From: Lepisosteus oculatus
Lineage: Eukaryota; Chordata; Actinopteri; Semionotiformes; Lepisosteidae
Direction: 5' to 3'
DNA length: 64,000 nucleotides
Assembly (NCBI RefSeq): GCF_040954835.1
Contig: NC_090697.1
Coordinates: 17,910,001 to 17,974,000 of the forward strand
The position numbers and the translations under genes are program-made. Positions 34,971 through 47,200 of this stretch are shown here, in pieces. The number at the start of each line of letters is the position of its first letter. Positions within the stretch are counted from its first letter, which is position 1. The notes beneath the pieces were generated by a model. The model worked only from the letters and a program-made list of their open reading frames with translations, did not search any database and had not been told where the DNA came from.

Positions 34971-36659
34971 CAAATACTGTATACGTTATTATATCTATCT
35001 AATCCTGTGGTTCAATATCCTGTGCCTGAATTGTAAGCATAGCACTGTGCTCACATGTTGTGGTCTTCTCTGTCTCCTCACCACGTGTACAGCTACTGTA
35101 AGTGGCTGATTTTCCCTAAAGGGTGAGACAAGATCATATCTGTTGTCCCATTCTGCTCCATTCAAGTTTTGAGTCAGTCATCGTCTCAATGTTTCAAAAG
35201 AAAAGAACAGTCTCCAAAAAAAGAAGAGTGAAACCTCGTCTGTTGTCAGATTCTGTAATAAGGTGGAATGTGTCAAATGTTTGGCCAAGGACATGAAGGA
35301 TGTGCTGCTGAATTTTGTGAGATGGAAAACAAGCCAATAAGTAAAAACAAAACATTTTTACATTCTTGCACCCGTTTTCACTTAAGACCCTTCAGAAGTC
35401 GAAATTGCTTTAGGATTTCTGACACATATGCTTTTAATATGAGAGTCCAATCTATCTAGAATAAGACATTGTTTTTTAGTGATGACATAGCCTTGGATTA
35501 CTTAAACCCTATAATGACATGCAAAAGGCTATTTTAATCTAATTTACTCTGTGGCACAGAGGAAGGTGGTCAGTAGTAAGAAACTTTAAAACTCAATAAC
35601 ATTGACTGTGTGTCAGGAACAAAACTATTTGTATTGTAGGAATCAGTTGGAGATCACTCAAATATAAAACAAACATTGAATGCTGTATAGTAAGATCTGA
35701 TCAATAATAATAAGGTCGTATGAACCTTTGTTCCCCTGTGCTGGGACATCAACCAAAACAACCTCTAGAATTCTCCAAAGTCATCTGTCCTAGTTAAAGT
35801 ATGGCTGTTGGTTGGATACATAAGGTACTTGTATTTTTCTTCTGCTCTGTGTCCGATTCTGTTAGTGTTGTTCTCATTTATGAAACACTTGAGTTGACAT
35901 TTTTTGAATATCACAAACATTGAGTATTTAAGACTAGGGTCATATTCCATTCAGTTAACAATCAAGAATATTCTCAGTAGCAGTATTCTGTGAAATGCCA
36001 GTAAGTACAGTTATAGTATTTTCTCTGAGTGTAGGATTTCCTCTACAGGATTTCTCTGTGTAAGATTTGCCCTGTGTCCAAGATTTTCATGTGGGAAGGA
36101 CAAGCTGTACTGACACCTGTTTTGGCACAAAGGAATCTGACAGATAGGCTGAACAAACATACTGTTGTCTTGCATATATGGAAGTCTGTAGAAAGGATCA
36201 CAGGTTAACCCTAAATATATTGATCCTAAAATATGTGCTTCTCCAACACCATGTTTGGTACATAGAGGAGGTGTTTTAATAAAGAAGATGCCTCCCGGAG
36301 ATCAGGCTGACAGAGTTATCCTCTACCTATGTGATCTGCTTATCATTGTTCACAAGCATCCTTTTATACTTTAAATAAACCTCTTCCAATTCTTCACTGA
36401 ACTACACTGTGACTTTTTGCTTCTCTACACAGGTGATAACAAATGCAAACATTTGGCATTTCATTTTTGTATTGGTCCTAATCCAAAATGTTCACAAGTG
36501 TGGGAAGCTGGCAGGCTACTGGATATACAGTATTAGCAGCTTGATCATCCTACTTTGATGAGAAAGTTGATAAAATCTCTGAGTTTGGGCACCAACCCAT
36601 CACAGGCAATAGCTGTATATATTTGTTTTTGTGAAGTAGCAAGCCAATAGTGAATGATA

Positions 36660-36785
36660 TCACAGAAGAATAAACAGAGTTGAGAGTAGAGAAGTTTATT
36701 GCCATGTGTACGTGTGCATTGGAATTCTTAATCACACTGAACTCTCGGGACATCCGCAGTACAACAGACAATACCATACAATGTA
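36660..36785 (-). repeat. 3' end of a non-LTR element, short
   Basis: The reverse complement contains TGTACTGCGGATGTCCCGAG and ACACATGGCAATAAACTTCT, resembling the 3' UTR ends of fish LINEs. Family not identified. Confidence 0.4.
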
Positions 36786-36834
36786 AACAAATAGGATAAT
36801 TACATTAGTAAAGTATTTAGTTTCATAGCTGAGG

Positions 36835-37065
36835 CCTATCCTGGCAAACAAGGGGTGCAAGGCAGGGTACACCCAGGGTGGGACGCCAGTCCATTGCAGG
36901 GCACACATAGACACAGACTCAAACATTCACACACTCACACACACAGGGCCAATTTTCCCAGAAGCCAATTAACCTACTAGTATGTGTTTGGACTGTGAGA
37001 GGAAACAGGCCCACTCAGAGAAAACCCACTGAGAGAGCAACCACTGTGTCAGTTTGCCGCTTCAA
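36835..37065 (-). repeat. tRNA-like SINE family copy
   Basis: Reversed family order: AAGGCAGGGTACACCCAGGG, ACGCCAGTCCATTGCAGGGC, a CACACACTCACACACACAGG tract, CCAATTAACCTACTAGTATG, then GTGTCAGTTTGCCGCTTC at the head side. Confidence 0.65.
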
Positions 37066-38238
37066 TGTTAGAATATTCTAATAAAAAATGAAATTTTGTT
37101 AGCACACTGATGGGAAATCACGCCACCCTTTCATGCCTTCTTTCTTAATTACCTGATGCTCTTAAAGCTTTTGTTTTTAGTTTTTTTTGGTCTGAAGGCC
37201 AGATTCTGGTCTCTGGGGAAAATATAATATGTTAAGGGCACAAACACAATTGAGCACAGTGATATCTTTGCAAATCTGGGGCAAAGAGATATGCAGTCAG
37301 GATGAAAACAAAAATCTACATCTTTAAAGGCAACCCCCACTCTGGCTTCCCTCCTCAGTGAACACGGAAAGTTTCAAAGTAAACAAAAAAGTAGGCAAAA
37401 ACTTTCAAATACACATAGGAAAACTAAAATTGACTTTCTTGACATCAAACCAGGAGGCCTGGCCAGGATTTGCACAGAAGATGTTTTATTTCTCTGATGG
37501 CAGATTAATAACAATTTATAATCTCTGTGTGACAGATAAGGAAACCAAACCAGAAAACAATTAACAACACAGTCATGAAAGGACTGCAAACCTGTGAAAA
37601 TACTTATTAAAATTGTGGGAGAGTGCTAGCAAGGGTAGCGAGATGTTTTTTGCACATCTGAACATTTGTTAGCAATTAGCCGAATCCAAACTGCTGACTT
37701 GCTGCTACACGTGCTCTCTGTGTCGTGGTTCTCTCAGCTGTTGATGGTTACTGTCCAAGGTATTATTTTCCTCCTATGATGTATGAAAGCAGGAGCATGC
37801 GGGAGTCAAACAGCCAGTAAAGCACAACCATCACATGTAGCCTGGTTACAGCTTTCTACGTTTTTATAGAGGAAGTTTATGTGGGCTGTAGATCAAGTGG
37901 AGGGTTTGTGGTAAAAAAGAGCATGTGAGCTTCAGAGGAGACACTTTTTCTCTGGGTGTTTGGAAAGAGAGGCAGATACTGTACAACACAAAAGAAATGA
38001 TTTTGTTTTTGTACTGTTTCCTTAAAGTAACTGATTGTTTTGACACTCCTTTCAGATATTAATGGATTGTATCTGTGTTACAATTATTACCAGAAGCTGG
38101 GTGATCTATTTTTACCTTTTTCTACAGAGGTTTTTATTGCACTAAAGCTGGCTTATTAAAGAAGGATAACATTTACACAGCCAAACCTAAAAAGAAGTCT
38201 TTTTCACATTTTGGTTAAACTCCAGTTGCAGTACAGCT

Positions 38239-38245
38239 ATGAAAG
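38239..38245 (+). CDS. scara3: scara3 exon 1 coding part (ATGAAAG)
   Basis: ATG AAA G followed by a perfect donor GTAAGT. Exon 2 needs one carried base and has no in-frame ATG, and human SCARA3 starts Met-Lys-x-Arg, which the joined fish frame (MKERQ) also gives. The 5' UTR start is not resolved. The same ATG also opens a signal-peptide-like frame if the intron is read through. Confidence 0.7.
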
Positions 38246-41200
38246 GTAAGTCTCTTGCCTTTTTTCTCTATATTGCCTGCTGTATTTGTTTTCTGAGTGT
38301 GAGCCATTCTTCCGCTACAGGAGATGAATATACATCATTTCACAGCTTGCGCACAAACATGCAGACAGCTCCATTTAAAACCGAAACTCTCAGAGTCCAG
38401 GAAAAACTTCAGGTTCGTTGTTCTTGGATTCAAGAAATACTTTTCCTGCTTTTCTTTGAAAGCCATGTATTTCATGACTTTACATTTTTACCAGACAGAC
38501 ATTTGCTTTGGTTTCCTTTAAGGATCTTATGAGGCTCACAGTAAAAATTTAAATTCAAACGCATTTCAGTTAATCAGCAACACATGAAGTGAAACCCTGC
38601 GATTCAAAGTGGTCGAAAATGTGACAGTTCCTTTTGGAGTGATTAAAAATCAAAAGAGAAATGTCTTCAGATACATTGTTCATGTAAAAGAAGAGGGCAC
38701 AAGATCCAAAGACATTCAAAGTGAGTGTCTGCAGGTAGGAAAAATGTTTTCTGTCTTTTTTTGCATTCTGTACTGATTGCTATGATGTAAATATATTTCT
38801 CTAAGATTAAAACATTCTGAGTTTTTAGTCATCATTATTTCTGGTTACATCACTGCAAAGAAGAAATCTGGAAAAAAGCAGTCTCCATGTAATCCAGTTA
38901 GCAGGTGTGAGGATATTACCTAATGCAACAGCAAAAAAGATAGTTTTAATGGAAAAAGTATTTAATGATTTTGTCAGTACCACTTTTTTTTTCAAATTAA
39001 CCTTCATCTGAAAAGGAAACGCAAGTTATTTTTTACCTGCAGTAACAATATAATTACAGACGTGATTAGTGCCTCTGTTTCTATATTTTACACTAATTTC
39101 TTAAATTATATAGGTTAGAAACTGAAAAGAATTCAAATTTTAGGGCTACTTGTTTTTTAAAGAAAAATGGTAAAGGTAAATTCATGTTTTAAATAAGCAC
39201 AATAGAATTATTTTATATTCCATATACATTTTTCACAGAAGGTGTAGTTTCACATCACAAATCCTGTGTATTAACTGTGTTGTACTTACAGAGTAATTAT
39301 ACTTCAATAAGAGTGAAGTTCTGAAATTCATTATGTGGTCACAAAAAAAATAAACCTACTAGTGGTGTAACTGAACAATTATCTCCAAACAAACCAGTGT
39401 CAATTAGAGATAAAAATAATTACACAGATAAACCAACATTACTCGAGTTACAGTTCTTAGAAATAGTAAACAGATAACATATGGTGAGGTATCATAACAT
39501 TGCTCTGTCAGTTAAATAGCTGCAGTGTAATGTCGGTACCAGCCTATATTAATGACTAGTCATCTTAAGTATATACTGGATTAGTTTATGTTATGCTTTA
39601 TCAACAAGCAATATAGGTAACTTCAAATTCTATAACTCTGATAACTTCTACATTTTTAACAAACTCATATACTCTCTGTATGAAGTATCATCATAGTATT
39701 GAAAAGAATAGTGAAAGCAAGTTGAGGTTTATCATAGTTGAATAGTATATGGATGTTTTTGGAAAGGAAAACAAAGTGGTTATTACGCAAAATAATTGTT
39801 CATATTTAATATAATACAGTTTAAATAGATTACACTACAATTATTCAAGAGCTGAATTTAACAAGAAATAACATTATCCACGCTGTAGTTGAGCCACCTG
39901 ACCACATTCCAAGAAAAATCTCTGTGGCTTAAACTTTTTAAATAACTGTCCTTACAGTTCTTAATTTTGAACAAAAGCACACATTCCATTGTAACTGTAT
40001 GTAAACAGATGTCACTTTGATCTGAAGAACCTACTTCTATATATATTTCTATATATAACGCTGCTCAGGTTTCCCTATTTCTTCCAACTGTGTAGTGCAT
40101 GTGATCTGTATGTTTTGTTGTTAAGTGCTATAATCCATTGTGAATCAAGTCAATATTAAATAAAAACTTACAAAGGGAAAATCAAATAAGGAATAATCTT
40201 CATAGCCATGGTTCATATAAAGTTGGACTTTCAGTTCTGATGTCTTGGACTTTCAAGCCAATCTTTTTGCATTATAATACTATGTAATAATACTAATCTT
40301 GTGATGCTACTATCTGAAAATACGAATAGTAAGTTTAATGCTATTTAAATGTATGCCACCTTTTTTTTACCCCCAGAATAAAACAGTATTACACTTTTGA
40401 AGACTAGGCTCAAGCTTTTGAGTGGAAATTGTGTGCCACGCTTGTGTCTCTCAAAGGACTCAGAGAGGTCAGTTCCAAACATTAAACAGACCATGAGGTT
40501 GCTGACTCATGATGGAATTTTCTTGCTGGTTTCACGTTCTGTATTATTCAGGGTTTAAAATAATAACCTAGCAAAGCAGTTTCCAGACGTGCCATATAGC
40601 CTGTGAGACAAAGAATAGGGTCAAGTTGGGAAGACAATACAGGAATTTCTACTTTATTTGCACTGTCTTCTCATTTCACTTCTTATAATTAAAACTGTAG
40701 CTAAATGGAGAAAACAAGCTGACAGGGGCAGCAGCCCTAGAATTTCAGTGACTGCCTATGTTTCTTATGGTAATACTCCTGATCTTCTAATGAGACCCAT
40801 TAGGAGAAAAAGAAACATTTGTCTTTTGGGAGTCTGGAACAAGTTATCCAGCTATGCTGTCAAAGCTGATACCACAGGTAATTTCAAGACAAAGATGGAT
40901 CCTCAGATCTTCACATCAATGAGCCCACTAGCAACCAAATGGGCTAAATGGCTCAACGGTCTCCTCTCATTTGTAATCATTCTTATGTTCTTAAGCAAAT
41001 TGGAGAGTAAAGCAGAGCTGCTCAAAAGGTCATGCTTCCTATCCACTCCATTGCAGTGCTTTATTGCAAACAGCACCTCAATTGTTGTTTTAATCGTAAT
41101 CAAAGAACCAGCTGAGGACCTGTCACAGTTCAGTGCTAAAAGTGAATTGGAAGGGCTATTGTTTAAGAAGTCAGTTAATCAGTGTATTTTCTGAGAGATG

Positions 41201-44200
41201 TGTCCATTACACCTCTACATCTGAGTGTCAGAGCAAACTGCAGCTCTTGCTGACTTGGGTTGTGATAGATAAAGTATTATAAGGAGCTTTGCAAATGAGA
41301 AGAGGTTCCCATCCAGCTCATTTGGATGCTAGCTGCTGATTGATTGGATGCAATGCAGCCTTTTTTTCCAAGATTCAGCTTGAGGAGATTTCCCATTCAG
41401 TTAGCAGCTTCCCCCATGCTTTCCATTTGTTATGTTTCTGTTGATTTTGAAGAAGCCTGTAGGGTCAACTTTGTTATTGTTATTGTCTTTGAGGAGTTTG
41501 AAAACTTGAATCAATGGGAATCTTCCCTATTCAAGAGTAGAAGGATTATGTTCCTTCATACTGTCACATGTTCAGAAATATACCAATTGCTCTTCTTCAG
41601 ACTGACACAAGACTGACATTATCCTTTCTGCAGTATAGTGACTATAAGTGTACACAGTATCCACAATTAGTGCATTGTGCATTTCTAACACAATATCCCC
41701 TGATTTAAATTATCTGGTTTAGGCTGCTTCAAGTTGTCTATAATTATAATAATCTTAGTTTCAAGTGTTGCTTAACTTTATAACACAGCAAATACTTATA
41801 CCAGCATATGAGATCATACTATACTTAGATGGAAACCCAGGTTATACAGAATGTGGTGATGGCGGACCAGGAGGTGGCACAGTTCCCTCGTGACTTGAAT
41901 TTGTAAGCCAACACCATATGGTGGTGACAGGAGACACCTATAGAACGAGCTGTCCTTTCAATGAGACATAACCAAAGTCCTGACTACAGGATCACTGAAA
42001 CGTATTGCTGGTGAGACCATAACTTTCAGTGCTCCTCATGACAGTAAATATTTCATGGAGCTTACTGCTCACTTACAAATGAAACAAGGAAACAAGTTAC
42101 ATTTATTCAGAATATTTCATTTTGAAGAGTCAAATGGAGCATTTTCATCTTAATTCTATTTTAGAATTCCTGAAGGAAGCACTTTTTCCCAGAGGGGTGA
42201 GTCGCAAATCAGTGAGGAAAGATACCAAATGAAAAATGAGAGGGGTGAGGGCGATAGTCAGAATGATCTGATTTTGAGTGACATCAGTTATTTACAGCTT
42301 CTTCAATGAAAGGGCATTTTGTCTGACAACTTGAAACGATTCGATGTAGACACTGGCAGTGCTAACCTCTCAACCTTTCTTAATGAGTATATGTATGAAA
42401 GATGAATTACACAGCTGTGTACTTGTACAGCCCTGCTAAGGTGATGAGAATGGCATCTGTAATTTACCTTAGGAGGTTCTTGTATGGATGCAATTACAAT
42501 CATCGGGCTAGTTTAAAGCGGAGCCAAAACCTCACTGGAAAAATAACTGCAAGCTTTAAAGTGCTTATATGGACGTCTGAGCAGAGCTCTGACCTTGTTT
42601 TCATAGGTGTTAAGGTCCTGTAAAACAGATGGAAAATGAGACACATGAACTGTTTTCCTGCTAGTCTTCAGAGGTGTACAGGTTGTTTCATAATGAAACA
42701 AAATGAAACATCTTGGCTTTATTCCTGCTCCACCCACAATTTCTGTTTTTAGATGTTTTTTGACCTCTTGCAGCGTGACGTTTATAGAAGTAGAAGATGA
42801 TTCTTTCATCTTGTTCTTTCAGTAATTATTGTTTATGTATGAATTAATTCAATAAGTAGCAAGAGCAATGTAGAAAAGCTGGTTAAGTTTGTTAAAATAA
42901 ATTATTTTTAAAGCAAACTAAAGAGGAGGTTCTGTATAATACACATCAAAACAAAATGAGTGAACACATAGTTTTGTAATGAATCACCGTGTGTCTAAAC
43001 TACAACTGCATTAACTACAACTGTTGCCATCTGTGCTTCATCACAACAGAGCAGCCAAAAGACCACCAACTGAAATATTTCCTTTATTACCTACTTTTCT
43101 ATTCTATATGCTAACTGACTCTTGCAGTGATAACATAAAACATCAAGCTTCTTCAGGCTAAATTTACTAAACTGTCTTTCCCCTTTATAATTACACTGTG
43201 TGGCTTTGCAATTGTCCACATTATTACTGTGCACTTACTGTACAAAGGAAACAAGTTACAGTACATTTATCCAGAACAGAACTTTGTTTCATTTATAATA
43301 ATGCAGAACATTTATTCAGAACAGAAAGCATTGTGCTTTCCCTGTACCCTTTCAGCTGATAAACGTTTATAATATACGTTTGCTGGACAAATGCTCACAA
43401 AACAACAGTTTAAGATGCACTGTACTTAATCATACAGAAAGAATGGATGTGCCATAACTATATAAATATAAAAAAGGAAAGCAAAATGTACAACCTTTTC
43501 ATTAGAGCTAAAAATATCTGACATGTTTCTGGCTGAGCCACCATAGATCGAGAAATCATTTGGGCATTTTAAACAAGGCAGGAAGGCATACTGTGAGAGG
43601 CATGCACACTGTGCTTTCACCCTGAGGCCTGATGACCAGCATGGTGCTTTATTTAATAATGAACCTGCATGAACTTGCCTAATGCTTTGTGGCTGTTCTC
43701 TGCTTTCACAAAATTAGAAAACCAGCAAAACGATATAACCTTCTAATGTGGAATGCAATTACAATCATTGCCTTGTAGATCCTGTTCCATAATTCCTTTT
43801 CACAACGCTGAAGATCATTTATATGTGGTCCAATATGAAACTGGATAAATGTATGTAAAGGCTAGTATAGTTAGGATAGAAAGAAGGATAGTTAGAAGAT
43901 CACAAAAAGTAGGTCCTGTTAGCCATAATAGCCACTAATAATAGGACATTTAATTTTAAAGGTTATGTTTACAAACATAGCATGACTACAGTGTGCAAGT
44001 AAAAAATATAATTTCATATCATGATTCACATGATTTTCATGTCAAGGAATCTCAGATTTGGAAACTAAATATACAACTGTGCCAAAACAATGACATTTCT
44101 AATATATGTTCTGCAAGCATATAAGGTGAAAATGTATTTTAAAATATCTTGATGTTCCTTGTAAACCAATGTAATGCTTTCTTAAAACAGAATTTTTCAC

Positions 44201-47200
44201 CTGTGTTATTAGTTTATTGCCAATCTGAATTGTTTAACAAGGAAGTAATAATCTATATTTTTAAGGATTAACAATGAATATTTTAACACATTCTTTATGT
44301 GACTTTTTACTGTGGAGTTTATAAACATGTGGACAAACTATTAAATTTGAACAGGTTATGAAGTGCAATATATGAAGAAAAATACAAGAAAATATAGTCA
44401 TATTAATTGCTTAAAGTTTCACAATACAAATTTATTTTACCTATAGGAAAAACCTGAAACTATGTATGTCAGGCAGTCCAGAGCTAATGAAAAACTGTAG
44501 ACATCTCACAATTTGTCCAAATCATTAATCATTAATTATTAAGGACTTGTGTTAACCAGTTTTCTCAGGGTGTGATGATAGTATGCTAACTCTTTTCAAG
44601 GGCATTTTGCTTGTGGAGAGCTGAACTGGAATTAAAATGACATATTTAACAAATTGTAAATAATCAACTACAATTAAACAGAATAAAACGAATATTTCTT
44701 AGTATAAAAACAATTTATGGATTATAAGGGTTTGTGCACTACTCCTTTAAAGAAAACAAAAGGCATTGAAACTAATGACAGAAGAGAACATAGAAAAAAA
44801 ATGTAATGTCTGGCAGCAAATATGATTTAACACAATATAATAAGAATTCCACCAGTGAAGTCATTTAATTTGCAATAGACGTTAAGTCATATGTGAATTG
44901 ACTTGTGACTCGTGAAGAATGTTGTAATCTAAGGTTTTGCTAATTTATTCTCCTGCCAAAACCTAAAATTAGCAACAGATCTATAAAGCATCAAGAGTTT
45001 TAAAAGGTCAAAACTTTCATCCTGAAAATATTTTTGAATGGATGTTCTTTGTTTTGTCACTTTTAACATTGTGAAATACAGTACTGCTCAAACCCCTAAA
45101 ATGTTTTAGATGTCCAGTTCAAGCAAGCTTTTATTTTCCAAGACTGCTGTGGATTATTAATCATTTCCAATTTAAATTCAATCTCTATTTTGAGCTACAG
45201 TATTGCATAAAAAAGTTTTATTTTCATTTTATATACAGTAAATACTTACCACACATATTAGACTTTAACTTATCACAGTGTGAATCTCATGCATGCTCTG
45301 TGATGATAATGATAACTTAATTTATTTCAGCTTTAGGGAACTGCTGTCCCACCACAAAGTAGATCAGGTATAGAAGTGAAAGATTATTTCAATTGTTGAA
45401 TAAAGTGGGAGATTTAGATAGGTCAGATTGTGTAAAGTAGCATAGAGGGGAATTTAGCCTTTGACACTGAGATTAACACCTCTACTCTTACAAAATGTGT
45501 CAAGAGATTTTTGATGACCAGATAGTCAGAATGTTGTTTTAAATTGTAATCTGAAGGACAATACCAACTCCAGTGCAGCGTCCCCACTCACCATGCTGAG
45601 GCATTGGTCTTCCGGAATTCTGGACAAGAGGTCAGACTATCAAAGCCATAAGAATTGTAAAAACCATATACCCAACCCATTTTTCTAGGTTTTTATTTAT
45701 AAGTACTTTTTACGAATGTCTGAGCATTTCCCCTTGCAGGTTCTGTTTTACAATGTGTCGATAAAAGTAAAGTAAGTTCTGACTTAATGTGCCTTGATTT
45801 CAGGCTGTTAGGCCAAACATTGGAATGTGTGTGTAGATTTTCTGGTGGCGCTGTATATACACAATAACTGCAGAAGAGCTTGAGCTAAGACATAGATGAA
45901 AGGGATGAAATGGTAGTTACAGTACTGCTTTCTCCTGTGTTATATGACAGTGTTATTGCATATGTTCAAGTTGAATATAAGTGTCCTAAAATGCAAGTTG
46001 AAGTGAAATAGTTAGAGTCAAAAAACTAAATAAGGTACTTCCTAGATGACAGTTCTAAATGGGATTCAATGTAAGCCACTCTCCAGAGCAAAGAAGTGTT
46101 ACACCACGCCCCTGGAGGACTCGGCATCCCACCTCACATTCCCGCACGGTTCACATTAGCCTTTTACACTAGCTTATTTAATGCTGCTTCACACTCTCAC
46201 CTGTGCTCAGTATTAGGTTTTCCAGGTTAGAGCTACCCCATCTTCCTGCCATTAGTTACGTCTTGGTTTTTGGCTTCCTGACCCTGGTTTGTTCTCCGAC
46301 TACGTCTCCTGGTTTTGTTTTGGTACTTTGATTATTGTTCTGGCTCCGCTTCTGATTTTGTACTTTTGCATCGGTTTGTTTTCCTTCCGCTTTCCGACCT
46401 CGGACTGTTTAATTGACTACGCCTCTGAAGTTCGTCCTGATTTTTCTGCATAGGGTCCTCATTTATATTCCGTAACAAGAAGCTGACAAATGAGAGGTGC
46501 TCTTCACTGCCAGGCCACGCTTCAAGCTTAGAGTAGACAGACATGCGAAGGAGGAACTGCATGTAATTGGGCTGAATGTAACAGGGTAAGCGGTCTGATT
46601 CTCCTCTGCTCAAAAATCTACAGGTACAGCATTTAAAACCAAGAAAAGAAGGCACTTCTTAACTAAAGGCTTGTTAGGGTGTGGAAAAAATTGCTATGCT
46701 GTTCAAGCCAATACCCTGGCTTCCTGCAAGAAACAGAGGAACAGAGGAATGAGATACATGGTTCAGTTACCTGCTAACAATCACATGACTAGGTGGGAAC
46801 GGCCTGCTATAGTCTGTAACCTTTCTTGTGTCCTAAATCCAGAGAAAGTCTGCCAGCGTGGCCATGCTGTTTTGTTCATAGACATCCTTGGCTCCAGGGA
46901 GTGTTCTTATACTGTGTTCCATCTGTCTTGGTGGCACTGTAGTGAAGAATTAAAGAGGGGAATGGAATTTGGGGCCGTTCCAAAAACATGTTGAAGACTT
47001 AGTGTAAAAATAAAAAACGTCTGTTTTGTCACTTTTAAGTGGGGTACCAGGATGCTCAGAGTGGCTTCAGTCAAACCTGTATTTATTCCCCAAGGCTTGA
47101 CATATAACTTCTGTCATTTTTATCATGATAGAACACGTTTCAAATTTTTAGGCTTCTAAGCTTTCAAGACATTGTTTGTTTTTCATAATCAGAATCATTT

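Larger units (their letters stand above)
30160..38238. other. Intergenic region between clu and scara3 (head-to-head)
   Basis: About 8 kb separating two divergently transcribed genes. It holds the short dispersed element at 33133-33285, an L2-type LINE with (TTA)n at 33404-34470, a headless 5S-family repeat at 34640-34970, a LINE 3' end at 36660-36785 and a tRNA-like SINE piece at 36835-37065. No other gene was supported. A GA-rich run lies near 31228-31247. Confidence 0.6.

Noticed and set aside
40658..41194. A 178-codon plus-strand open frame
   Set aside because: Most of it lies in a dispersed repeat also present at 20057 and 59715; composition is not protein-like and no splice context exists.
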